Assembly: GCF_964199755.1 (NCBI RefSeq)
Contig: NC_133907.1
Span: 6,949,001 to 7,013,000 of the forward strand
DNA: 64,000 bases
From: Larus michahellis
Lineage: Eukaryota; Chordata; Aves; Charadriiformes; Laridae
Reading direction: 5' to 3'
Each line of letters starts with the position of its first letter. Position 1 is the stretch's first letter. Shown here one piece after another: positions 46,201 to 61,200 of this stretch. Both the position numbers and the translations under genes were made by a program. The notes under the pieces are model-generated. The model was not told the DNA's origin, did not search any database, and worked only from the letters and a program-made list of their open reading frames with translations.

Positions 46201-49200
46201 AAATCCAAGAGATTTTCTTTAGTAACAATGAAATCTTAGTTTAAGATGATTTCCTGAATTCTAAAGTTCACAGTTTCTTCTTAAGTTTCAGCTACGTAAG
46301 ACAATGGTTGTACCTTTTCGGCTGTAAACTACTTAAGACAGCGATTTTTTTTTTTTTTTTTTACAGCTTCTAAGATGCAGTTCCGTCCATGACTACTCTA
46401 GCCTTAATATAAGACAAATAAACAACAGGCAAATATGTTTTAATATCTAAATGTTTACATCAATGCTACAGTTTAATGTCTTCTGCGAAACCTGAAAACT
46501 CCCAAATTACAGGCAGCAAGTTAACTCCTGCAGTCCTCCTAAATATGACCATTACTAGGAAATGCATAAAGACATGAGTACTTTTCCAAAATAATTCCCA
46601 CTGGATTACAGAAGATGTATGAGTACAACCTGACTGTCCCTCTTCAAACTGGGTAGTATTTAGAAAGAGGACTGAACACACACCCTATTCCACCAAGGAT
46701 CATACATACCACCATTCATTTACCTGTCACACAAGCTCATGTATTAAAGATTATTGTCTCTTGTAACAGTTAACTAAAAATGTATTTTAAGAGAGGTACT
46801 CTTCCAGCGATTTATTCATTAGAAAATCAGTAGTGTAAGATTTGATTAATGCAATTTTTGACATTGCCACCTGTGAAAAATAGTGAAGGTATTGCTGGTT
46901 TTCGCCATAATAACAAGGCTATAAGTCTTTGACTTATAAAGATAACAACTAACAGCAACTATGAAGAAAAACATCATGAAGAAAAACATCCGAGAGAAAC
47001 AAAAGAGAACTCCAAAAGACTCCACAAGTGATTAACAGAAGGAAACAGATGCATAGGAGAAGGGAGCTGATGATAATCGATCCTACCAGAAGGAAACACA
47101 TGCATGGGAAAAGGGAACTGAAGATCATCGATCCTCAGAAACAACTGTCAGAAGGAAACACACAAATAGAAAAGGACTAATGATAATCAATCATTATAAA
47201 CAATTACTCTGCCTAAAATAGTGAATACGTATGCAATATTGAATGTATATAAGACATGGTTGAAGTGTTAGCTGGTGTGCCTCTGACTTGAGTCATGCAC
47301 CCAGCGCTGTGCTTTTCCTTTATCGACTTTGTCCCTATAATAAAATAAGTGCCATTTCTGTTTAAGGGATCTGGCTATTTATTACACCACCCTAGTTGGA
47401 CATACGCTGCGGCAAAGAGTAAAGATAACTTGGTAAGAGTGGAAAGTCTCCACATACTAATTCACAGAATGTGAACTTTCACTCAGAGGTTGTAGCACCT
47501 CCTACAAAAATACTGTCCAAGCAGAAGCTTGTATTTACAGAGCTTCCCTTAAAGTCAATGATTAAAGTCAATGATAATTTTGTATCTGCCATACCTGCAG
47601 CTGTGCCTTAATTTACTTTGAGGTTTTCTTTCTATTTCTTTCTGACCACCACGCTATTTTTATCTGAATCCACCAGCCTTCTTTCTTGTTCCTAGAACCA
47701 CAAAGCTTGCTAATTCCAGTAAATTTAAGCTGTTAATTTTTCACTTATTAAAAATCACAAGAACCTTTATAAAAGCAGTAACACAGTAAACATTCCGTTT
47801 CGAAAGGAGAGATTTCATTTATTGTCTTTTAAGCTTCCAGCTACTAGAAATGACCAGAAGCAATTCTTTGTTATACTTATTTGCTGCAAATTGGAAAGTT
47901 TCAGCAGGCAAACAGTTAAGAACCAGGGGAGGAGGAGGAGAAGGTTCATTTCCTTTCCAGTTCTCATCATGCAGCATGCTCCGCTTGCAGTGCAGAGGTT
48001 AAAGTCTCTGAGGTAAAGCAATACTATTTATAATCACCAGCAAACATATTTGAAAGTCTGATTTCAGCCCTTTAAAGGCTGTCTCAGAAAGAGTGGCAAT
48101 AGAAATTTGGAGAAGCTCAAGTTTTCTCTCATTTTTGTGAAGCTGAGGAGGTTTATGAAGCTAAACAGCATTACTGCAGAATAAATATGCTAAGCATTGC
48201 GGGAAGCCAGATGAAGTCTTAAATGAAAACAGTCACGTTAATGTTTAACCCCTTTCACTGACGCGAGATTTCTCCACAAGCGACAGAATGAAGAACGCTG
48301 TCTGAATTCTGCTGAAGGACAATGGGACTCTCTATTTATTTTTATTATGCTGCTGTCTCCTGGCTAATTTTGCACAAGGTAAGACTGAATAAATTAGATT
48401 GTAGGACTTCAGGGTTTTGGTTTTCCTTTATTAAAACACAACATGTTTTAATCTTTGTAAAGGGACAAATACTTTCACTTCAGAAAGACCATTTCACTTT
48501 AAAAAAATACTCAAATCTGCACTAAGGGTACTAAGTTTTGTTTGCTTGGGTTTTTACTTTGTCATAGATATACAGCAGGGTGGAGGTCACTACTACTAGT
48601 GGTTTTTGTATCCTAAAAATCACAACACTTAAAAATACTTGTTATGCTCTGTTGCAAGCAACTATTAGGGCTGTAAAAAACCTAACAGCTTAAATAGCTT
48701 TCATAGTATTTTTTTTTTAAATTGTTATGAGGTCAAATGAACTACACAAGTTAAAAAACAATCAACCAGGAAAACAGAAAAAAATAGCAAAGATGAACAG
48801 GTAAACCTCCATAAATCTGTTTAAATCCCAATGCAATATTTTAAAGTAAGAATGCTTTAAAAATTCTAAGGTAGTATTAATTGAGTTTGATGAAGAATTC
48901 TTTTCTTTTACTTGATGCGTGTCACAACACAGAAGCAGACTTGGCATACTTAGCCCAGGCTTAAGCAAAAAGCAAAGCAAAGTAAAAAGCAGTTAAAAGT
49001 GCTAATTTTAACATTAAGTTTTTAGAGGACTGAATTAGTGTTCACTTGCTTATAAAAGATCTACAACAATGGCTGCACAAACGCCTTTCAGACAAAAATC
49101 AGACATAAAGGGATTTGGAAATAAGGAGTTAATGCCTTTTAACCATTTTATTAGAAGATTAAGTATTCCTAAGTAATTTGCTTCAGTGAATTATGAAGTC

Positions 49201-52200
49201 ATACAAACTAAATGTTATCTGAATACTACTAATAAGCAAACACAAAAAGTACAGACAAAATAGAATATTTAGAGGTGCAATGATGCAGTCCAAAATCCTA
49301 TGGCAGGAAGAAACAGAGACTTTTAAAATTGTTTGTTACTATGACACGTACAGCAAAGCATACAGCTAATGGGGCCTTGATGAACTGAGATGATATTTCA
49401 CAGGCTTATTTTCAGGCATAAACATAATTCCACTTTTCTCGAGTTTACCTTTTTAATCGAGATGAGGAGCTTAGGCTTACAATGATTTTCTGTTAAGTAA
49501 CATCCATAAAAGCAGCCACGAAGGTGCTTGAAAATCCCTACAAATAGGTTGTTTTTTGAAGAACATCAAACACTGCTCTTGGCACTTCTAAAAATGAAGA
49601 CAACATTATCCACCAGATTTAGAAAACCTACCCATAACATAGAAGAGGCTGAGTTTCAGAGAGACATTCTGATAACAATAAATACGTGTTAACAGCACTC
49701 TTGCATAAAGGCAAGGTAGGCTTAGACTGGGTTATGCCTGGACAGTGGATCTTCTCAACAGTATGCCCTCTTCGAGGGCAGGATGATATAGGGTAGCATC
49801 ATCCTTGACAGCAGACAATATCACAGGGGCTAGAGGATTCTTCTAAATTGCAAATTTCATACACAATGGGACTAACAGCTGCAACTCTATCTCTAAATCT
49901 GGTAAAACACCACCAGAAAACCAATGCTTTCATTCTATAATATACCCTGAGGCTGAAAGATGTCAAATCCTGTTCTTGTAGGCAAGGCTTCATCATTTAG
50001 TCATTCTCCACAAACGTGTGAACACTGGAGAAGAAATTGTTTCTCCTCCACCTGATAACGGGATGTTTGTGTACTTCTATGCTGCCACATAAAATACAGT
50101 TTCTAGATGTTCAATAGGAAAAATCCACAGTAAACCCTTAACAACCTGAAACATCCCTGGAAGCTATTATTTGAAGGGTAATAAAAATTTAAGTGTATGA
50201 AACAAACAGGTTATAGCTTGGTTCCCCAGGGAACTACCCTTTGCAACCTGCCCACAAAGATGCATTTAATGAAAAAAAACCCCTGAGGAGCGCGCTCATT
50301 CTGTACAGATGTTCTATATTCTAAGCAGGTATAAAGTCCCAAATATTTCCATAACCGTCTCCAATGTAATTCTTATGTCCAGAATGAACCTTCCCTGCCA
50401 TGTACCATAGAGATCACATCGCATTCACTGATTTAGAGAACCTCAATGCTCCTCCTGTAATTAGTCGCTCAGAATGAAACAGTTTTTCTGACTCCAGGTC
50501 CACAAAACCCAGTGCTTCCCTAACAGACACTCCCTCTCCCTGACTTCTGCTATTGGTATATAATGGCCCCTATGCAAATCTATTCTCTGCTCTGGCAGTC
50601 GGCTGGTAGCAGGCAACAGCCCTAGTGTATTTTGTTTTTACTGTGAAAATCCTGGCTTTCACCTTTCAGCGTGCCTTTTCTCCTCCTTTCCACACAATAT
50701 GGAAAGGTTGGCGTGGATTTGATTTCCTGAGGTTTTTCGTTCAAGTGGATAAAAGACTCACATCGAGCTTGTTTACCCAGTAAACGTATCCCTTGGGAGA
50801 TGTGAAGAAAAAACCCACAACGTTCTTCTGGGACGTAATTTCCTAATGTTTTTCTTTGGCCTATGCATTCAACGCAGACTGAAGAGCGCTGCGGACTGAA
50901 CATAAAAGCAAAATGGATGAACCCTCCACCTAACATACAACTCCACTTTCTGGAATGCTAAGTGGAAAAGAGGCATTCTTCCAGCATGAAATCCACTGCA
51001 TACCAGTAAGGACAATAAGATAAATACATTCTTTCCCAACAGCCTAATAAGTTTTAAAATTGTGGTATTACAGAGTATCCATTCTCTTTGCTCAAATTCT
51101 GTATTTTTAATGCTTTTAAAATTCTATGCCTCATTTCTTCTTTAACTACAATGCCCTCTTTATTTGCAAGCTTCTAAGGCAGATGTATACTGAGTTTTCA
51201 TTAAGAAAGTATTTTTCACTTCTTTCTAATGAAAATGTAGAGCCTTCCAACCACAATAACATTCCTATAGAGAAATTACCTTTATAAAAATATGCTTGTT
51301 TTCTGTTCCTATGTAATAGCAAATACGTTGTGATGTTGACAGCTGCAAAGCACAAAATATTTACAAGTGAAACACTAATTTTATTAAAAACAAATTCATG
51401 CAACAAAATAAAGAGAAAATTAATTCTCTTTAAAATAAAAATTTTTCTTAATTTAACTATTAAGCTTAATGGCAGTTGATGGACCCTTCCCCCAACCCTG
51501 GAATTTTCTCTAGCAAGTTCTATACCAAATGCTTCATGTAATTGCTGTGGGATTCAGGACTGCTGCACTCTCCTTCTGCTGACTTTTCAGCAAGGCATAC
51601 AGGAGAAAACAAATCACAATGGAAAAACTCCTATGCCAATACTGATGTAAATTACAGTTATCTCTAAATGCTAATACTGGCACTAGTGTACTTATCTCAG
51701 GATATGCACATATGCCAAAAATAAGAAATGAGTGTTGTCTGCATGTCCTGTTTTCCAAAGCACTAGTACAAAGATGTCAGAGACAAAAAAAAAAAAAATC
51801 TCTCAGAGAGTTAGAAACATTTGCTGACTTTATAAGGATAAAAAATGGTGTATTTTGTGGATTACGTTTTAGTTTCTTCCTTTTGTTTATTTAATAATTT
51901 TTCTGCTGATTTAATTTACTGAATTCTAGTCCTCCAGCAGAACTTAAGGTTTCCCAGGCCTTAAGGAAATCTCGGCACCAGCCGTCCCTTGGCAGACAGT
52001 GCTCACTGCTCACACGTCTTCCCTGTTCTAAAGCTAGACCTTGACCAACTTATGGCACTGCACTCACCTACCGGCAAACACGCTGCCTCGAAGTAGAAGA
52101 AACTTCCATCCAGTGGACTAGCACTGCCCCTCCCCCCCCGTTCAAGTAATGAAGTATACAAAGTCATTTTGGGTTCTTTGGGTAATTTTGTTTGTCCTAA

Positions 52201-55200
52201 AAAGACTGCTTCGTGGCTTTGCAAGTACCATTTCCAGTGGCTGAGTACAGTGCACGTGGGCACACACACTGGAAATAGAGTAATCTCAGTGTTTAGAAAT
52301 GCATCACTAATGGGTCATCTATTAAAAAAAAAAGTCAAAAAGTTTTCTCCCTCTCTTTATCTCACTTTTCCTTTCAGATAATCTAATCTGAACGCTTAAA
52401 CAAACTACGATGAGAAGACAGTATCTGGAAAATAAAAGATGAACCCACTTGATGCAACAAAATCAGGATTTTTACTGTGCATTGCTGTCTGTATGTTCAT
52501 CTACACTTTTATCTACCTAAAGGATACGCTTTCTGAGGAGCCAAATGAACAAAAATTCAATGCAAGTACAGCAGAGTGTGGTTTTTACCCAGATGAACTT
52601 TGTTCAGCTCTTTTTGTGGGGAAAACGGCTGCCTTTAAAATTGGAAACTTTTGCCAGAATACCCACCAACCCAAAACACTCAGCTGCATTCAGACTTCGT
52701 GCAACTGCTCCACGGTTTTGAAGACACTGCATTTTATCACAAGACCACTGTCAGATGAAGAAGGAAATTTCTCATTGGCATACATCATCACAATTCACAA
52801 GGAGTTGGAAATGTTTGTAAAGCTGCTAAGAGCTATTTATATGCCGCAGAATATTTACTGCATACATGTTGATGAAAAGTCACCAAAAGATTATAAAGCT
52901 GCTGTACAAAACATCGTTAATTGCTTTGAAAATATTTTTATTTCCTCAAAAAGAGAAAATGTTGTTTATGCAGGATTTTCAAGATTACAAGCTGATATTA
53001 ATTGCATGAGAGATCTAGTGCATTCCAAAATTCAGTGGAATTATGTTATTAATCTATGTGGTCAAGATTATCCCATTAAAACAAACAAAGACATTATACG
53101 ATACATCAAAAGTAAATGGAATGGTAAAAATATGACTCCCGGGGTAGTCCAACCACTTCATATGAAACACAGGACACAGGTTAGTTACAGAGAATACGTA
53201 CATTCTGGAATGTCATACGTGTATCCAACAAAGAATATAAAAGCTAAACCTCCATATAATTTGACAATATATTTTGGTACTGCCTATTACATACTCACTA
53301 AAGAATTTGTAAAGTTTACATTGACTGATGCACGTGCAAAAGATTTGCTTGAATGGTCAAGAGACACGTACAGTCCGGATGAACACTACTGGGTCACACT
53401 GAATCGTTTAAATGGTAAGATATATGTTATTTCTACTATGAGTAACCCCTGGACAAACAGCATTGCAAGGTCTCTGACACAGAGAGCTAGTGAGCTCCAG
53501 TTCAGAGCTTAACACCACCACTTAACTGAGTTGCATTGCATAAATATGGTGATTTCTTCAGCCTTGATGCTGCTCTTTCAAAAAAGTCACTTCTCCCGAT
53601 GGCTAAGAAACAAAGCTTGATTCCAGAAAAGTACTACTTACGGTGCAGATCATTATCTACAAGGCTAGAAAAATGTTGACTAAAAGAGGTTTTTGGCTAC
53701 ATGAAAGCTCATGCTCTCAAGGAATAAAAAAAAGCAGTAAAACTGAGAATTATGTCTGTTCTTATGATGTAAATATCTGCAAACAAATACTTAATTTAGC
53801 TACATTTAATAAGTCGTCAGTGAAAATTTTCGCTGTAAGTAGAAAGAAATCTCATCAGAACCGTATGTTTTTAAAGATGCACCAGGGGCGACACCCAACG
53901 CAGACTGGGAAGGGAACATACGAGCCATTAAATGGAAAGACCAAGAAGGAACCGTGCACAAAGGCTGCAAAGGTAATGTGAATCTTGATCTTGAACTTAA
54001 ATTTGATTCACTGACTAGCATTCATTGCAAATTATGTATTATGCTTTAAACTAGCTATTAAGTGGTCACATATATTTTATTTTGGAAGCATTAAATAAAA
54101 CAGCAAGCCACCCTACTAAATTACTCCACCGTATCCAATCTAAATAGCTTCTGAGGTAGTCTTGCAGAGATCGTCACAGTATCCATATACTGACAACTGT
54201 TCTTTCAACCTCCTATTACCAACGCATTAACTTGGCTGATCGGTTTTCAGCGAAGAGTAGAGGGTTTACTTGACAAGCATGTTTGTCAGATACTTTCATC
54301 AACGCTGGATTAAGTCTCTTCAATTTGAACATTAATAAAAAAGGAGAATAGTGCTGACCACATGGAAAGCATGCAAAAAAAATTTTAAAATATGTAACTG
54401 TACAAACGTAGCACAGTAAAGTACTGCATTAAACAGGTATCTAAATAGAAGCAGGAGATCAGAACCTCAGCATGCCCAACTACGAGACAGAATATTAAGC
54501 AGAGCAAGGTGTCAGTGAGGCAGCTGGAGGTAACACATATCCATTTGTGTAAAATACAAACCCAAACCCTTGCCTTTATGTTTAAAATCTAGCATTATCC
54601 TCTAGATATATTTCAGTGATGCTGTGTGTGAAATCAAAAGGTAATTTTTTGTTAGTAACACAATAGAGTGAAACTATTTTTTTAACTGATTCTGTTCAGC
54701 TTGCTGCTGCTTTCAGGTACCTTCAATTTCTCTTTGCAGGTCATTACATCAGAGATATTTGTGTCTACGGGCTAGGGGATTTGCAGTGGATTATTGAGTC
54801 ACCTCATTTGTTTGCCAACAAATTTGAGCCTGCAACATATCCACTTGTTATGGACTGCCTAGAGAGACGCTACAGGCTTAAAGTACTGCACCAGGCAGAA
54901 GTCCCCATCGAAGATCACTGGCGTTTTCAGCAAGAGAACTATTTCAACATGAAGCTGAACATTTGAGCTTAACTAGTGTCTAAACAAGCGTTCAAAATAC
55001 TGAGAGAAACCATTGACATTTTTAGCCATAGGCTTCACTCTGTGCATTACAGCACGAGGGTAAGCACAATACTGTCTGTACTACGGGTCCGCCAGTGAGA
55101 TGAGGAATTAGTTTTTATTTATTACAGTAAGATAAAGAGCAACAACTGCTAATGGGTTAATTCTCAAAGAAAATGACATGTCTAAATCTCTAACTTACTG

Positions 55201-58200
55201 AAGACATGGGGGAAGCTCATAATCCTTTAAGTGACTTATTTAACTGGAAAAATACAGATTCCTCATGTCTGCAGCCAAAAAAAAAGGACTAGCTGGTATG
55301 AAAATAATAAAATGGAAGCAATGACTGAACAAAAATAAAATATGAAGAGCACAAGTTAATGTCATGTCTACTGTATGTCTTATGAAATAGATTATTTTGA
55401 ATAATGAAGTTCACGCTAAAATTTCAGACCTTGTAGATAAGCAAGTGACAACCAGTTTCATACACAGTCCGTTTCACTGTTGTTTTTTTTCATGGCCAGC
55501 TGCATCTCTAATTTCATTGTGTAGCGTGGCAACGTCACTCTTGCAACTACTCAGGCTTTGCTCCTAATGAAAGGGGGTGTGTGCCAGTAACAGTAGTTGG
55601 GGTCCTGCAACGCACGTTTACCTTTAAGTTCCTGTTTCTGAGTCTCTGCAGGAGCTTAGGGCAAGGAGACAGGAAATTTGAGACCAGGAAACAAAGGCAA
55701 ACTGAGTGAAAAGCCATCTTTCAATCCCAGCATACCCAAATGAGGGAAACAAAACCTCCCTGAACCTTGCAACAGTCTGCAGCAATTGGAGGAAATCCCT
55801 AGAAGCAACCAGGACGAACATCTCATTTCCCAAACCTTCTGCAGACCAAATGCAGCACTTGCTGGTCTACAGCAAGGAAGTGGCTTTCAACACACAACAC
55901 CAGCAAAACCAGGGAACAGTAATAAAAAAAGAACAAGGATCCAGCCCTTTTCCAGGCACGAGTTGTTCTTTCTTCTTCAGGACTTTTAAATTAATCCTTT
56001 CACTTGTGCAACCAAAAAGATGAGAGGAATATGAGGAAACAGAGAGGATAAATTTGGTGGCTTTTTATACAATATGACAACTCTTCCATGGGATTAAACC
56101 TTGACACCCTGTCTCCAAAGGTCTTTAGTTAGGTGCTACTGACAGAAAGAGACCAAGAGAAACCTGAATTATGAGAAGTCATTTCAAATTGTTCATCCTC
56201 CTTTAGAGGTATTTTGTCAAGAACGCGAATTCAAGTTTCACTCCAGCACATCCAAACAAAGTCCCAATTATTTTGCACAAACTCTGATGGGAACTAATAA
56301 AATACATCCTGTTACTTACAAGCTCACTTGATCAGAAACTACGAATTATAAATAAACAACTAGGAGCAATTTCAATTCAGATGTAAGCTTCAATATGCAC
56401 CCAAAATATCACTCGGTTTTTATAGGAAAACTGACTTACAGATTAAGCGTTTTTTCCAAAAAAATTCAAATGAATCAACAAATGACCTAACAATAGAACA
56501 GAAAAGTTTTTATTACAAACTTATTCCCAGGTTCCCCGAACTGTACTGCTCATTTTCCCACAGGAGTTTCCAAGAAACATAATTTCTTTCAAATGAACTT
56601 TAACCTAAAGAAAGACCATCTGGTCCCTATTTATTTACAGAAATTTACAAACTCAACCCAAAGCCTGTACTCAGTTTCATGTATAATCCAGAACTTGTGG
56701 ATAAATATTGCTGGGGATGGCTTTTTTATGGAGGGAAATAAAGAAAAGAAAAAAAAAAAAGCCATGCAGTATGTTCACACGAGCTTGTTGAGAGTCAGTC
56801 TGAAAACTATTATTGAAGCTAATGGGTCTCTGGCATGTATTAATCGTAGCAATATTCATAATTAATTTCTCTCCAAACCACACCCAATCCACTGCAGGGT
56901 ACTGCCAGCATTTATCCACTCTGTGTTTTCTTTTAAAACGTGAATGGAACACTCCTTGTTGCTGTCACTGCAGCAAATCCAGTATCTAGCTATCACCTTT
57001 CGGCACCATTACACAGAACAATTGCGTCTTACTTCTGAATTGCATTAAAAGGATAAATTCAATAGCAAGGTTCATATAATATGGGTTTGTTTTGCAGAAA
57101 TGGAACCAGTCAAACTGGGAAAAAACAATCTGCACAAAACCCCCTCATAAAATATAATTTAGGTATGACTGTACACATGTTAATCCAAGAAAAGCACTGG
57201 AGGGTGGTCCTTCTTCCTTAAAGGATTTTGTATTTTAAACGAAGTTTTACATATATAAAAGCCCCAGGAAAATCATAATTAAACCACTCCATTCTCAATC
57301 ATTAAGAAGCAGTATTCTACTCATTATTCTGAGTGACCATAACCACATTCTATTCTTAAAGATTTTTTACTTCTAACAGCAGTAAAAAATTAAGTAATAA
57401 AACTGCAAAAACTGAGAGCATTTAAACATACATAACAAGTTTTCATTAAGTTCTGTATGCGTTATCCTGTTGAGTAGATCAATCACAACTTTTAAATCTC
57501 AGCAACCAACATTTACTAACTTTTGGTGGCTGTTGATCTAAGAGCACATAGTGTCAGTGTGACCTTGTTCAATAAACACTGCTCTATAACATACTGCACA
57601 CCCATTAACGCTGTATCGGGAAGACGTACGCATAATTTCTGTTTCAAAAAGCCTGAGGCACATGTTCAATAGCTCTATATCTAAGTTAAACATTTGATTA
57701 AGTGTTTAATATGGCACAGACTTTAATAGTTAGGGTATTATTCAAGTGTGTATTAGAGTCTGTTGACTCTGAAAACAATTGCAAAATAAATTTTGAAGTG
57801 ATACAGCAAATTCCATTATAAAATGTAATCTTGCCCTTAACTTCCAGAGTGACTACCTGAACTCCCAGAGCTTCCAGCACAGATTCAATAACCACTGCCC
57901 TGTCTCCAAACTACCTCTAGCATACTGTTATACCAATAACTTCTTAGGCAGGAGAGTCAACATTAAAAATTGGCAATGGTGCCTTTTTTAACCCTCCAAA
58001 AGTGAAGTTAAATAGACGCTATATACTGCTAAGTAATTCTTTTATTCCATCATTTCTAGAAGCATAAATTTTGTCAAATAGCAGACTTCCAAACAAGAAG
58101 CCACCAAAGATTGCTCATGCAACAATCAGGAAGCCAGTCAGAACAGAAGTTCCAAAACATTTAATCACTTTGGGTCCCACCAAAACCTACAGACCAACAC

Positions 58201-61200
58201 AGATTAGCACTATTTTACAATCTCCAAGGTCCCATAATTACAAAAAGAGCAGTAGGAACAGTCTTGCTTGTTCTTTTATTTTTCATAGTCTGATGGAGAA
58301 TTAAACAGAACAATGGGTGAGAACATCCTATGCAAAAGTGCAAATTTTAAACTGACAGTTTCCGTGTCACACATAACTCTTCCTGAAGAACAGGAAGCAG
58401 CAGGAAACTCAGGGCCTCACCAAATTCTGTTATCTGAAAGCAGAGTTGTTTCTTTTCCTACTGATTGAAAGTCCTATCCTGCATATTTTAGCATGTGACT
58501 TAGTACTGATCGTTTAAATTTTCTCTTCTTACCGTACAAAACCTCAAATATATGGCTCAAACAAAATACACTTATTTGTAAAAAGGTACTATAAGTTTTA
58601 CTCGCATTCCCAAATTGCTCTGGTTTAGACAAAGCTTTTTCAACCCTTTTCATTCTAAATAGTTAGAAGCTTCAAAATTTGTCCCAAACACTTCACGTAA
58701 CAAGCAAAATATGTTTTTTTGGAAGAGAACTTTGATAGAAAGACTGCTTGATCCTCCTTGTACCTAGATTCCATAAAGGCTTTCAAATGCAGTACAACAG
58801 CAAGTACCATCGAGATAAACCAAGGAATGCTGAATTCTTCATCTTGGGCTTTTTTATTTCCTTGAATTAGACAAAATCTGCATATGCATTCAATTTTTTT
58901 GTAACAATTATTTTGTGATCTGCATATCACTGGGCAAATGGATTGCTCTATTTCTTGTATGAGGTGCCACAGGAAAAAACAAACAAACAAGAAAACTGAG
59001 CAGTGAGACAACACTCTGTGGGACTTTCCACGGAGTAGTAAGCATTCCCGTGAGCCAAGCCAGAAGGCCTGGTAAGGAAGCAATCCTCTGCTCTGAGCAC
59101 AGGAAAATAATTGCCTACAGTTTCATAAGCACAACATTTTGTGATATGCATCTTGTAGCATGTAAATACACACTCATTGTCTAGTTCAGGTGATCTGGTT
59201 TAAAGTACATGAGCAGGAAGGTGAGAACTGCAGAACTGTTGTTTGGGCTGCTAGATATCTGTATTCCCTGGTGAATGCTTTCACTGCATCATTACAGCAT
59301 CTGTTTGACAAAGTCCTGTGGGAAACTGTCGCTGTTTACAATTTAGCAGACTATCAAGACTGCTCTGTAGGCTCACAGGCAAAATTAATACGCAAGAATA
59401 GCTTGTTTTGAAAGAGCTGCCTTGAATTTCACAGTAGCGGGGAAGAGAACTGCCACACAGCTCCTAGATTGACGCTTCTCCAGTTTACATCCATGCATCC
59501 CCTGAGATGAAGTGAAAACACAGATACTGCTAGCTGGAAAGAGAGACTGAATACACAGCATAAACAAGCAAATAACAGGATTATTCTTTTTGAACTGCTC
59601 TTAGCATGTCACTCTCCGAAGTCACTTTACCACATCTCTGCTCACACAGACGTGCCAGGGACACACAAGGACCGGCATCTGGGCACACACTGACAGACAG
59701 AAGGTGGCAAGGGCATGAAGAAAATATGCTGTGGCCCACATGGATCCCATAGATTAGATTTTGGTTCAAAAAACGTGTGGTAATTCTTAAAATACAGCAG
59801 TTAGCACCAGTAGAAACATATGTATGGCAATCTGCAACATTCAAACATTCTGTAGTTCTAAAACTATTTGCATTTTGACAGAGCACGTATCAGAAGAGGA
59901 TTCTATTTATTAATCAAAATTTCTAATCCTAGCGTATGTACAATACACAACACCTGATTTTTTTTTCTTCTTCATTAGTTCTAGTTCATTTTACTACATG
60001 CCCCATTGCTGCATAGGTAGAAAGTGCTGTGGGAATGCTGCTAATTAATGCTTTGGATATAAACAAACTGTTAGCTACCAGAAAGCATGGCAACCAGTTC
60101 CCCATGATCCCATTTAGAAGAGTTCTGGTCCCTTTCTTGATTCTGAATACAGAATGAGATTATCATCAGTATATATCCAAAAATCTACCAAATCACTCTT
60201 AGACCTTAATCAAAGGAAATGTGGACTAAAACATGTTCTCCCAGCGGGTTACTATTGTCTTTGAGCACCAAAATCCAATAATGAAAAGATGACAGATTAG
60301 TATATTATATCCACTTCAGTATTTCTAGAAGCATCCTTCTGAATATTGTGAAGAATTCACATGTACGTGAAAACAATTGCATGCAAATATGAGGTTATGA
60401 TAAATAGTGATTATTAAGATAATCCAGAAAACATGTGGGATTCATTTAGTTTTTATAAGATTATCAGACAGGCCAAACCACAGACAAAACATCTCATTCG
60501 TGCATTTAATTACCAAGTTACATCCATCTATCAACAAAAATTTAGACGCAAGCAAAAAACCTCATTAAAAAAATCAGTACCTGCCAACAGGAAAGCAGAG
60601 CCATTAGGACTAAACCAGTATTCTATAAAATAAAATTAGCGCTGAATGCAGCAATACGAGGCTAAATCTAACTAATAATATTCCACACCACCTGCAACAA
60701 CTTACCAAGAAAGTTTTTCCTTCACAGGTCTTGTTTAATACAAATACACTGTATGTTTTATCAAATATCAGGGTCTTCGGTGAAAAATAACTCTGCCTAA
60801 CTGTGGCAACTATCACCACAAATTTCACTGATAAAAAAAGCAGCGATAGGAAAAAAAAGTTACTTGCAACTTTTATCATTGACCCTAGCTACAAAGAAAC
60901 CAATATAGCGAGATCAAACCAGCACTGTATAATGAAATACAGTCAGTATTTTCTGGAATAATTCATATAATTGCTGAAAATTCTATGAAGAGCTCCTCCA
61001 AAAAAACAGACAACAGCAAGTTTCCTTTAAAAATAGAGAGATCAAAACATAACCTGAAAATGTAATCGGTTTAAACCCATAGAGCAGATGCTGATAAAAC
61101 ACAAACCATGTGCATTCAGGGGAAAAAAGCCAACCAAACCAAACAGCCCAAAAGCAAAACCAATCACCCTTTTTTAAACTGAAATTATAATCAAATATTT

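Noticed and set aside
46345-46366. Poly-T followed by ACAG, resembling a plus-strand splice acceptor for a GCNT7 leader exon
   Set aside because: No supporting donor or conserved exon could be identified; a T homopolymer is the simpler reading.
54781-54966. Separate 61-codon gene
   Set aside because: It is the 3' part of GCNT7 exon 3, which starts earlier at 54740 after a splice acceptor.
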